Source: Agaricus subrufescens
Taxonomy: Eukaryota > Basidiomycota > Agaricomycetes > Agaricales > Agaricaceae
NCBI GenBank assembly: GCA_029945375.1
Contig: CM057066.1
Location: forward strand, 682,001-746,000
Direction: 5' to 3'
Length of the DNA: 64,000 bases
Shown: in pieces, positions 1 to 10,938 of the stretch
Position numbering within the stretch: position 1 is the first letter of the stretch
Layout: every line of letters starts with the position of its first letter
The notes under the pieces: generated by a model
What the model was told of the DNA's origin: nothing
Seen by the model: the letters and a program-made list of their open reading frames with translations, nothing else
Databases searched by the model: none
Position numbers and translations under genes: made by a program

Positions 1-1171
1 TGGATTGAACTAAATTCTGATTCTTAGCTAATTCCATACGTTGATGTGCTGTTCTTACACAAAAAATATGCGCGCGTGCACCATCCGGACGTTCGTGGCA
101 ATGTGAATTACCTCTCCTACGTGGACGCAACAACAACACTCATAGGTATATATATGCCTTTGACCATCACCGACTCTGATAAAACGATTTTCGGTACCTA
201 TAACGGCCATTCTAACATGAACATTCATTCTACTCTCCAGCCTTGAACTAGTACTTGTTGAGCTTCGCAGGGATCAAAGATAGAATTGGGATACTCGGGC
301 AAAGTGTGAATCGAACCCTAACGCTAATTGAATTGGTTGTGGGTTTGATCGGCAGTGTCGGGGCTGTATGAATCAAGGAAGCAATTTTCTTGGTTACGAT
401 GACTTATGATCCGGGAGACATGGGGCCACTTGGAAGCCATTATCAATTCTTGTGGGTAGATCTGGATTGTTTAGACTTGTATAACTTGCGAGAAAATTCT
501 TTGCCCGTTGCGTTAACATCGTTGTTTCCTCATTTGTCTCGTAAGTCGTATCTCACCTTCAGGACCAATCATGCTAGCGCGCTTGATTTGCGAGACAGTA
601 TTATGAGCCACAATGGCTATGCTTGTGGCAGTGGCAGGATCGGTGGTGAAAATACAAGGATACAAGCGTAGGAATAGTGATGGACAAGGCGAATGATGAC
701 TTGGAGTATTCTGAGTGTTCTCGACATAATATGTAGTGTGATATGTCATTTAGTATACACGTCGGGACCAGGACTTCAGGTACAGAACGTGTGCTATAAT
801 TAAAATTCCCACCCACCGGGGTACACTTCAATTCCTTTGGCGTCTGAATCCGGGACGTTTCGCCGATTGCACTCAGTAGTTGACATCAGAATCAGAACCT
901 ACACTGCAATTCTGATTCTTGAGGGGCTGGATGGTGCACCACGAAGAATCATCATCATTTTTGTCATGACATAGGCGCAGTGGATTTGTCTTGTCAATTG
1001 AAGAACCAAGATCTCGTAAAAGATTCTGTCAGGAGGTTTGGAGTAACTGGCAAGAACAGTGGACACTAGTTTCGTTCTCTCAAATACCGATCAACTGACG
1101 TCCCCTGACGCACGGTGAATTTTATCCATAACAAGTAACTCAAACAGACATAACTTAGTCTTTCGGAAATG
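1..1171. other. Intergenic, no supported gene
   Basis: Short open frames occur on both strands, but none has a convincing start, splice pattern or recognisable motif. The right end is the promoter region of the 7TM gene that follows. Confidence 0.5.
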
Positions 1172-1180
1172 TATATATAA
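1172..1180 (+). promoter_or_regulatory. TATA box of the 7TM gene
   Basis: The sequence tatatataa lies about 65-70 bases upstream of the ATG at 1243, a usual distance for a fungal TATA element plus a short 5' leader. Confidence 0.5.
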
Positions 1181-1242
1181 TGCTTCAAGTTTGTTGAGAG
1201 GCGAAACAATCTAGTCCCCATTGTCCGTCTCTCAGATCCTGC

Positions 1243-2483
1243 ATGAACAACATTACCGCTTCATCACTAACAGGGGAAACGCTCCTCTTCACTCAGCTTG
1301 AGCTTGTCATCCCAACAACTGTAGCTGGACTCCTCTACGGGGTCGCATTCTCTCTCTTTTGCTTATATGTCCATGCACTCGTTCCTCGACTTCGTACTGG
1401 AGACAGAACAAGACAGGCCAAATTCATGCTTTCATACAGTACCGTCATAATGCTCTGTGGGTTGTACTCTCTCATGTCAAATGCTTGGGTTGCGCAAGAT
1501 GCCTACATCAAGCATAGTGACTATCCCGGGGGTCCATATGGATATGTAGATGCAAGTTTCCTTACGAGCCCCGTGATATCCACTGGTCTCGTCTGCCAGT
1601 TCGTAATTGATGTTTTAACATCAGTAATACAGGTGCGTGGTCGATTTTTCTGCGTACATGAGACCAGGCTGCTAAACTCGGGGATAAAAGGTTTGGCGTG
1701 TATGGGTCATTTGGAATGCCACTCGATACGCCAAGTTGGTCATCGTTTTGCCCCTCCTGTGTTTGTTAAGTTTCACGGGTAATTAATTCCTGAAAGACTC
1801 TTGCTTTTCGAGGAATGACTTATTGTATTCATCAGGATTGAAGATACGGACATTAGTACTTGACATTACAGTATCACTTGCAAAATATCTTTCACTGGAC
1901 GATAAAACGGATCAAGCGGAAACCGCTCTTCAAGGAGCTACCACAATCCTTTGTACCCTTTTGATATCCCTATATCTCATTTACAAACAATGGCAACAAA
2001 GAAAGTTGATTGGTATGGAAATCATACAAGCTGAAAGCAAAACCAACTAATGCGAAAGTATGGCAGGGAAAAGTCAAGGGTCCACCGGATACGCGAATAT
2101 TGTGGCCATGATCATTGAGTCATATGCCCTAGAATCTATATGGCTACTGGGTATAGTAATATTTTGGGGTAAAGTTCCAAGCACGTTCTTTGCTGAATCT
2201 CGAGTCTATATCGAGGTAAGTTGCCGATGCTGTCAGTATCGACACTGGATTCACAAAATATGTTTAGACAATTGCCTACCTCCTCGTGCAATATCGGGTT
2301 GCGAGCGGTAAATCCTATGAATCACAAAGGCAACAACGGACTCAGATGAGCTCTTTGCGTTGGAACCATTCAAACCATGTCACTACGACGGGGTCTGGGG
2401 AGACCGGTGAAATCCAAGACAGTCCTCATGTGGCTGACGCTCCAGAAGTACCAAGTGTTCTGCAAATTTCTAGGATGGCTTAA
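1243..2483 (+). CDS. Basidiomycete-type seven-transmembrane protein
   Basis: Five exons (1243-1632, 1691-1778, 1836-2012, 2067-2215, 2268-2483) join in one frame to encode 339 residues. All introns are 52-58 nt GT-AG. The third one (2013-2066) hides an in-frame TAA and has a good ACTAAT branch site. The product is a string of about seven hydrophobic segments: one near residues 15-45, then IMLCGLYSLMSNAW, a segment leading into VWRVWVIWN, VIVLPLLCLLSF, a fifth around LCTLLISLYLIY, a sixth around VAMIIESYALESIWLL, and a last ending in YLLVQYRVASG. The W-R-x-W-x-I-W motif after TM3 and the Y-R-V-A-x-G motif after TM7 are, from my knowledge, typical of a large basidiomycete family of integral membrane proteins with no known function. 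The C-terminal tail is short, hydrophilic and Ser/Thr-rich. A GPCR-like role is possible but unproven. Confidence 0.82.
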
Positions 2484-4204
2484 ACAAAGACCGCTATTTT
2501 GGTATTGTTACAAGCAATTTTCTTCACGAGGAACATGTTCCATTAGAATTCATGACGAATAGCATGGGCTTTCTTTGGACATGCTTGCCTCACGGCACAC
2601 CCGGTTTAAAATCTTGTTGATGAGATCGTCATGAGTACTTTATCATGCCCGCTATATATAATCTTTACCGTCTCGGCCCTTTCTTTACTCCTTAACTTTT
2701 CCCTTACCTTTTATGGGCACGATAGAACAGTTAGATTTTTGTCGACAAGACTACTTTCTGTATTCGTATATTCCTCTTTCTAATCCCCCCTTTGACGTTC
2801 ACTACTATACAGTTTATGCGGCCAATAACAGCCGGGTATTTAAGGCACTGAAAGCCACCCGTTTCACCCAAGTAATCAACGCAACATCGTTGTCTCGCTG
2901 AGTTAGGTTTCACATTAGGCATCAACTCTGAGACTCCCGACCGGACGATTGCGAGCTATGTAAATGCATTCGCCGTAAAGGGCCCTCGATGAGTTATAAG
3001 TGACCTTGTTCCAGAACTTATTCTCATCATCATCGAGAAGCTTTTTCAGAGATTCTGATGAGAGGGCACAAAAGTATTGGAAGTCTGTTATGGAATCGAC
3101 TTGTAATATTTAAGAGGATTTATTCTGATGTTTCTTGATGAATATTCAACGATTGTGGAAGAGAATATTTCTTGAAACCTTCCTTTGCGCTTAGGTGTGG
3201 TCACAAGTCAGGGCCTATCTAGATATCCCCCGATCATCTTCATAACCAGACTTGGAGACATGCCGCTTGGTACAGCTGTCTTCTGGGCGAGGGGGGCCAA
3301 CGAGCACTCGATACGTCCAGTCATTAAGTCGCCCTGAGTCCGCACCACTTCCAAACAGTGGTCGACCCCAACAGTGACCCACGCCGTTTGATTTACTGTA
3401 TTGAGAGAAAGTCCGTCAAGACGATGTTGAGTAACAGGATCGAGTTGTATGGATTAGCTAAAGAGAAGTTTAAAAAGTTACTTTGTGTTCAACTTCGTGG
3501 ATATTTCCGACTAATTTTGAAGCCCACCAAGCTCTCGCTTCAGTCCGTATGTCTCAACGGGATTTGATGTAGGCAAGCAGATTATCAAAAGGGTTGGTTT
3601 CACTGATCCTGAGCTTCCGTCCATATCGGCGCGGCTGTTGCTAGTCAAGTTATTTCTGGAAATCCCGTACCATTGATTGATTTTGTAAGGTATTATGCCA
3701 ACATACGACCAAGAAGTCGAGGTGTGGTCTCTCAACACGTGCTGTTTGTTTCCATATGTCGGAGGGTGGTAAGAAGGCAGAGGGTGGAAAGTTGGATGAT
3801 TGTGCCGAACACATATGTGACGAGTGCTTGGACAATCTATTTGAATATTCGACTACCTCTTTACATGGCCATCCCGCGCATGCGAAGCTCCACACCCTCT
3901 GCTATTATGCTTCGCAGCGTCTGGTGTACTGACATCATTGGATTGGATTATCATGAAAGATGATCAGTTATCTACAATATGGGCGTGTCACTTGTATATG
4001 TCGGAAAACTAACATTGGCCTGATCTGAGAATGGCCTGACCTTGCCTTATCCAGGTCTGATCAGGTTATACCTGGCAAACGCAACTCATGATCCCCAGTC
4101 AAAAGTCGGGGATCGAAAATCCTTGACTAATCTGTACACGTCTAATTTATCTGAGTTTGATCTGATTTCAAGAACTATCAGACCATCCCACGTAGCTGAT
4201 TTAT
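2484..4204. other. Gene-poor stretch
   Basis: No intact gene is supported. Around 2985-3050 a short run reads DLVPELILIIIEKL, reminiscent of an F-box start, but it meets a stop within a few codons and nothing coherent follows. The right end borders the terminal repeat of the large transposon. Confidence 0.5.
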
Positions 4205-4267
4205 GCATACTGTACATAAGGCATACAGCCGGCTGTACAACCTACATACAGCCCCTTGTACATTTTT
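4205..4267 (+). repeat. Left terminal inverted repeat
   Basis: This 63-base segment contains the cores ATACTGTACATAA, CATACAGCCGGCTGTACAA and ACATACAGCC in order. The same cores occur in the same order on the minus strand at 22522-22583. The CATACAGCCGGCTGTA core is itself nearly palindromic. Confidence 0.85.
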
Positions 4268-4429
4268 GGAGTGTTACATAAGGCTCTGACTACCACAGCC
4301 ATACATCCCAGAGTAGGATCCTACCATTCAGGCTGCACATTGTTCTTAATAGAATCCTATTGACTTCTGGATATCAAGCCTGGTAAGATCCTACTGACAT
4401 GATATCTAACTAAGGGATAGAATCCTACT

Positions 4430-6090
4430 GCACTGGGAGGATTGGGAGCAGTAGGTTTCTACTGTAGTAGGAATATTGTGAACAGTAGAATTCTAATGTA
4501 GCAGGGATATTGTGAGCAGTAGAATTCTAATTTGTGGGTATATTGTGAGCAGTAGAATTCTACTGCAGTGGGAATGTTGTGAGCAGTAGAATTCTACTGC
4601 AGTGGGGATTCTTCTACTGCACTAGGGGATGTGAGCAGTAGAATTCTACTGCAGTGGATATGTTGTATGTTGTCTCTACCACACTAGAGTGAGCAGTAGT
4701 ATGACTACACTTCTACTATTGTGGCAGTATATTTCAGTAGCACTTCTACTGTGTGTGGTATATTCTACTGTGTTGTGAGCAGTAGAATTCTACTGCACTA
4801 GGGATATTGTGAGCAGTAGAATTCTACTGCAGTGGATATGTTGTAGGCGGTAGAATTCTACTGCACTAGGGATATTGTGAGTGGTATAATTCTACTGCAC
4901 TAGGGATATTGTGAGCAGTAGAGTTCTACTGCACTAGGGATATTGTGAGCGGTATAGTTCTACTGCAGTAGGGATATTGTGAGCAGTAGAATTCTACTGA
5001 AGTGGGTATGTTGTGAGCAGTAGAATTCTACTGCAGTGGGTATATTGTGAGCAGTAGAATTCTACTGCAGTGGGTATGTTGTGAGCAGTAGAATTCTACT
5101 GCAGTGGGTATGTTGTGGGCAGTAGAATTCTACTGCAGTGGGTATGTTGTGAGCAGTAGAATTCTACTGCAGTGGGTATGTTGTGAGCAGTAGAATTCTA
5201 ATGCAGTGGGATATTGTGGTGTAGAATTCTACTGCAGGGTATGAGGCAGTAGAGAATCTCTGCACTAGTGGCATATTGTGGTTGCAGTAGAATCTACTGC
5301 AGTGGGGATATGTGAGCAGCAGAATTCACTGCAGTGGGTATGTTGTGAGCAGTAGAATTCTACTGCAGTGGGGATGTTGTGTTGCAGAAATACTGCAGTG
5401 GGCATGTTGTGAGCAGTAGAATCTGCAGTGGGGATGTTGTGAGCAGTAGAATGCACAGTGCAGTGCAGTGAGATAGAATTCTACTGCAGTGGGTATATTG
5501 TGAGCAGTAGAATTCTACTGCAGTGGGCACATTGTGAGCAGTAGAATTCTACTGCACTGGGATATTGTGAGCAGTAGAATTCTACTGCAGTGGGCATATT
5601 GTGAACAGTAGAATTCTATTGCACTGGGTAAATTGTTGACAGTACAATTCTACTGTAGTGGGTGAAATATTGATAGTACAATTCTACTGCAGTGGAACCA
5701 CTGTGGATAGTAGAATTCTGCTGCAGTAGGGACATTGTTCATAGTAGTATTCTCCTGCAATGCAAAAATTAAGGTCAGTAGAATTCTACTGCAGTAAGGA
5801 TATTGTGAGTGGTAGAATTCTATTGTAGTATGGATATTATAGGCAGTACAATTCTACTACAGTCAGGCTATTGTGTGCAGCAGAATTCTATTGCATTGGG
5901 AAAGTTTTGATCAGTAGAATCCATTGTAGAGCTACATTTATCAATAGTAGAATTTTACTGCAGTAGAGAAATAGTAGTCAATAGGAAAATAATAGGGAGT
6001 GGAATTCTACCACAGTACATACATTGTGGCCAATTGGATTCTACTATAATATAAGCAGTAGAATCCTACTATATTGGGAAAACTTCCATC
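4430..6090 (+). repeat. Left subterminal palindrome array, 34-bp period
   Basis: Roughly 45-50 units of about 34 bp repeat the 18-bp palindrome GCAGTAGAATTCTACTGC, followed by a spacer resembling AGTGGGTATGTTGTGA. Units in the centre (about 4980-5220) are nearly identical. Units toward both edges decay, with single-base changes that often break the palindrome. Open frames running through it are only translations of the repeat. The position just inside the terminal repeat, mirrored at the other end, suggests a transposase-binding or stem-loop-forming region. Confidence 0.92.
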
Positions 6091-6183
6091 AATTATGTTA
6101 AAAGCAGTTGAATAGTTCAAGTATCTTTTGTCTCAGAAATTAACATTAAATAACTATTTACAGTATCATATTCTTTGTCTACT

Positions 6184-7481
6184 TTACTCTTCTCTTTGTG
6201 CTTGCAATTCCTCCATTTGAGCTTGTAATTTTTGTAGCAAAATACTCTGGGCCTCTAATTGTGTCTCTTGTGCCTTTATTTTTTCTTCTGCCTGTCTTGT
6301 TCTCTCTTGTGCTTCTTGTGCTTCTTTTTCAGCTATTTCTTTCTCTTTGATAGCAACTAATGCATCTTGTCTCCGAGACAACAATAATTTGTTCATCAAA
6401 GATTGATAGTTTTGAATAATTTCCACAGTGTCTTGCTTGGCTTCTTTTCTGAGCCTAGGAGAGGTATAGTGCACAGCAGCTGAAGAGCCACTGGCTTGCT
6501 GACACACTAACATCATGTAGACATCACACTGTACAGCCAACCGTTCACACTGGCAATAATATGAATAAAGTCAATCACAGATTCAAAAATAATAGTTTAC
6601 TTGCCCTTGCAATAATGTCTGGTAGTTCTCTTCTATATCTAGAGGTTGACTTTCCTAGCATATTAATTTTATCAGGTAGTTCACGAGTTCTTGCAACATC
6701 TTATCTTTGTTAAAATTCAACAGAAAAGCATTTTATAATCAAAACATACCATAAACTGCACTTCCTTTTTTGACTCCCTCTACCAAGCCATAAACTGGAT
6801 TCCTCACTGAAGGGACTGTTTTTGCATTTTTTTTAGGTGATAATTCTTGGACATTTTCAGAAGTGCCAATTTCAGGATCTAGATCCTGATTATCTTGATC
6901 AAGCAGTTGTGGATCAATCTATATATATTAGTTCTCATCAATTTTTGTAAAATAGTAACTTACCATAAGATCAGATGAATTTGACATCATATTGTTGATC
7001 TGAGAGTCATTCTAAAGTTTAAGTTACATTGGTATTTTATAAGAAAAATTGAACTTACAATTTCTCCATTTGATGAATTTTCTGGAGTATCCAAGGTATC
7101 TGGAAAATTGAACAAAGGTATTGGTGTAGATACAAAATTATTGTTGGGTGTAGGAGATGAATGTGGCAGTGACACTGTGGGTGAGTTAATTTCAGGAGAA
7201 TTTATATTTATAGAAAAAGTCTGGGAAATGGCTGGAGTTGCAGAAGAATCTAAAAAGATACTGTGAGAAAAAAGATCTGTACTTGTAGATAAGGTATTTG
7301 AAATACTTGAGGAAGAGGCTGTTTGTTGTTGCTGTTTTCTACAGCTACAAATAGCTTTAAGAGGAAAACCTGGGCAAATATGGCATTTAGCAGGCTGTCT
7401 TTTCTTCTTTTGAATAGCATTGCCACTATCCAAGAGTTTTTGACTGGGACGACGAGTACGTGGAGTACGAGGGGAATGCAT
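6184..7481 (-). CDS. KDZ-element companion protein, coiled-coil, 366 aa
   Basis: Five exons on the minus strand (7059-7481, 6964-7011, 6750-6918, 6605-6699, 6184-6549) encode 366 residues. The fourth intron (6550-6604) is of the GC-AG type, with donor GCAAGT. The N-terminus is basic and has a C-x2-C ... C-S-C cluster (CHICPGFPLKAICSC). A long Ser/Thr/Pro-rich linker follows, then a conserved-looking block (RNPVYGLVEGVKKGSAVY, then RTRELPDKINMLGKSTSRYR) and a segment HYTSPRLRKEA. The last 80 residues are a Glu/Gln/Lys-rich coiled coil (KEKEIAEKEAQEAQERTRQ). I recall similar proteins with the ELPDKxNMLGxxTSRYRRELPDII signature in many Agaricomycetes, unnamed and without known function; that is memory, not a search. 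The gene is divergently arranged with the transposase, 304 bp apart, so the two may share a promoter region. Confidence 0.75.
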
Positions 7482-7785
7482 CAGAGGATGGCTAAAATGC
7501 AGGGATAATTAAAATGCTAGTAATACTAGACTCTTATATATTCTTGGATCAAAATTTTTGATATTGGGGAAATTGTTGACTATTGTTTATTTGATTCTAG
7601 AACTTTCTATACAATTTATTTCTAATATTAGATTTAGACTCAGCAAATTTTGGGGCAACTATTTGTGTTTGTTTAGATTAATTAATAAAACTTGCTAAAT
7701 ATAGCAATCAATTTTCACTGTCTACATATATATTAAACTCTAAGTGACTATTGTTCCTCACCCCTCTCTTTATTCCTTTATCTCA

Positions 7786-10700
7786 ATGTCTAAAAAAGGC
7801 CAATCACAAAAGCGTCACAACAAAAACCCTCCCAATCCTATCCAAATAACATTGGATACACCACCCAACTCTCCACCTACTTTAACTCTTGATAACTTTG
7901 ATAAATCTCCAGATTTATCTTTATCTTTTACACCTCAAAAAAAACAAAAAACAGGACATTCAACAAGATCTAAAGAAGCATTGTTTATCAAAGATCCTGC
8001 TCCAGCTATAAATTCTATCCCTTTTGAATTTTCTTCAACAGATACTTTTTTTTCTGAGCCATTAAACAGTGGCTCTCCACTAACTACTGCTGTAGTAGAA
8101 GAGTCTACTGAATTTTCAGAAGTTTCTTCCAGTGGATTTTTGGATCCATTTTTAGATTGTTCTTCCATATCACTGGCAACAGACTTTTATCATGAATTTG
8201 TTGAAGCTGTGCTTGTTAATGCAATGCCATTTTATCCTATAAGTAAGGATGTTTTTGTAATACAAGGATGGGATACAAAAAATGGATCATCTACAGTAAG
8301 ATTTATACTGTAACTAATTTATAAAATCCAGTTAACTAATACAATTAATGCAGGGCAAATGGCATCATTTACAAATTGATAGAGCATCATTAACTTCAGA
8401 ACCTGTTTGTTACTGCACTGCAGCAACAACAAATTTCAAATGTGTTCATCAAAGGTTTTTAAAAGAATATGGTGAAGGCATATTTGAAAACAGCCCAGGT
8501 AAATGATAGTCTTATTAATGTTCTTATTATCTAACTATTTTACTATAGAAAAGCTTGAACTTGTTTCAATTTTTTCAAAGGAATTGATTGATGCAGAACA
8601 CACAACATTGTTCTCTGTTGGATCTAGTCAACTTCCTTCACTTGTGAAAGCTAGAGCAGTAATCACATTAGTTGGCTCAGACATCCACTCCAGTTCGTGG
8701 CAATGTTCCAAAGATGGAACAAATAATCCTTTCTGCCCTCATATTAAAACAGTCAAGAAATACTTGGGAGAATCTTCTGAAAACTTGGCACTAGATATGA
8801 ATCATGGATTATCAGGTAAACTTAATTATGTTATAAAAACTCAAAGCTAATAATACTTATAGTTTCAATTTCTATGCCTAATATCAAGATTATGCATTCT
8901 GTATCCTATATCTCAATACCCCCACCAACCTGGGCAAGAATTTCTACAGACAAGATTTACAAGATTGTTCCACCAGTTCTAGCCTTTGATGGACCACTTT
9001 TATTATCTCCATCATCTCAGTGTTCTTGTGGACAGCAATTCCAGCCAAACTACAACATTTACACCAAACCTTGCATTATCTATACTCTTACCAAGTCAAT
9101 CCACACCCAAATTCAACTGCAACATTGCACACATTGTCAATCATCCCGGTACAAAGCCATTGGTCCTGACTGCAGTGATTTGGGAATATTCAATCTCAAT
9201 AACCATGCCTTGTTCACCCATGATCTCTTAGAAGAGTACACTGCAGCATATGTATCTTCTGAAACTCCATTTACTGCCTGGATCAAGACAGTATCAATTA
9301 GATATCAGAGATACCACTCTGATTCTCCTTTTGTGGATGAAAAAATTTTCAGAGCAGCCTGGTTTAGCTATGCTGGCCTACTTACTCTTGAAAATGACTT
9401 TCAATGTCCTGAATGTGGAATAGCTCCAGAAACAGTCATATGGGATGGTGTTACTGTGGGTTTCAACCAGAAACATTTACATTCATCACTTTACCCCCCA
9501 ACCACTATCCACCAAAACTCTATCATCAGAAGCTGTTCTTACTACCGCCATCAAACTGTTATTTCATCACCAGAAATCCGGAAACTAATGGCAAACATCT
9601 TCTCTGGACCACTTAATAGTGGATCAGTCACTACTTCAAAAGGAAAATCAAAAGAATGGGAGGGAGAGTCTACAGATGATGAAGATATACAAGACCAAAC
9701 CAAACAGACACAAGATATGATAGCTAGAATCAAGCAAATACCTCTGTTACAAGAAATGCTTGAAATACAAGAACCAATTCTGCATTCTTTTTTTGAGAAA
9801 TACTGCTCTCCATCAGCTTTATTACTCAAGAAAAAATGCCCCTCTGAAGTTATAGCATTTTTTAAACAAGTAAGTTGCATATATAATTGTTTAATACTAG
9901 ACTTAAAAAAGATTAGATTAGTAGCTCAGATTCTATTCTTCAAGTCATCAACAGACCTGCACTACACCAACTCAAAGCATTTGTGGCATCTCCATCACCA
10001 ACTACACTCAATTATCTTGCTTGCATTCCATGTCTATATTGGTTATTGAAAATGGAACAACAAGCTAATTTACCTTTCTGGGATTCATCAACATTGGCAC
10101 TTTGTACACAATTAATCAAGAAAACAGAAGATGTCACAAAGCAAATGATTACATATGAAAGCCCTGCTTGTGACCCAGCTGCACCCAATGCTGATGGTGG
10201 GTGGAAAAAGGTAGATATCAAATACCTGTTCAATAAATTAATATACTAAGACTATTTTTAGAGTGGAACAAAATATAGTATGCCCCAGATCAGGCATAGG
10301 CCTACATATCCTGGACTCAGGTATGAAAATATCAAGGAACCCAAGAAAAGAGGAGGGCAGTGTAACAAATACTACCATGAATATGGTCAAAACCAACTAA
10401 CAGGTGGGCTTATGTGTGCATGGTGTCCACATAGTATATGCTATGGATATCATTGCATTCCTTCAAGTGAAGGAAGAAATGATGTTTTCTCAGCTATGGT
10501 CACTAGATGGCCTAAAGCTCCAAAATATGTCATTTATGATTTTGCTTGTCAACTTGGTCCATATTGTAGGACCAGGGAACCAGAGTTTTTCTCTGATACA
10601 GTTTTTCTCATTGATAATTTTCATTCACAAGGTCATAGCAAATGTAGCAAGGCCTTTTTCATGTCTACATATGCTGAAAGTCAACCTTTATTAGCTAGGG

Positions 10701-10849
10701 TTAACTCTAGTGCAGCTGAATGTGGAAATGGTGGACTGGCAAAAATTAGAAAGTCTATCAGATATATGGGGCAGGAAAGGGCTATATTATATACTAGTGT
10801 TTTTCTTTCATTATGGAACCGCAGTAAAATTCAAAAAATGGTAAAATAG
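7786..10849 (+). CDS. KDZ transposase with CxC cysteine clusters, 936 aa
   Basis: Six exons (7786-8295, 8354-8498, 8549-8815, 8863-9869, 9917-10210, 10262-10849) join in frame to 936 residues; all introns are 47-58 nt GT-AG. The N-terminal 100 residues are Ser/Thr/Pro-rich. A SWIM-like CYC..C.H segment (VCYCTAATTNFKCVHQRF) lies near residue 200. Cysteine clusters follow: CSCGQQF, then CTHC near residues 360-400, and CPECG near 490. These resemble the CxC5/CxC6 clusters known to accompany KDZ transposases. Candidate catalytic acids sit in the usual contexts: D502 in WDGVTVGF, D834 in YDFACQL and E894 in NSSAAECGNGG, with FHSQGHSKCSKAF between the last two. I chose the ATG at 7786 because the upstream frame lacks another ATG. 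The gene converges with the next one (89 bp between stops). It presumably cuts and joins the element's ends; no disabling mutation is visible. Confidence 0.9.
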
Positions 10850-10938
10850 TACTTTGATTGGTTTATATGTATCTATTGTTTAATAGTTGACAAAACCTTG
10901 AACATTTTGAATTGAGAGTACCACAGAGTAAAAATTAG

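Noticed and set aside
2048..2050. In-frame TAA that seems to truncate the 7TM gene
   Set aside because: It lies inside a 54-nt GT-AG intron (2013-2066) with an ACTAAT branch site. Removing it keeps the frame and restores the family pattern.
2985..3060. F-box gene start
   Set aside because: Only about 18 codons resemble an F-box before a stop, and no following exon or repeat domain could be found.
5265..5456. Minus-strand ORF with repeated HNIPTA peptides
   Set aside because: Translation of the 34-bp repeat array only.
4430..6090. Regular repeat array considered as CRISPR-like
   Set aside because: The genome is eukaryotic, both core and spacer are repeated, and there are no cas genes. It is a transposon subterminal array.
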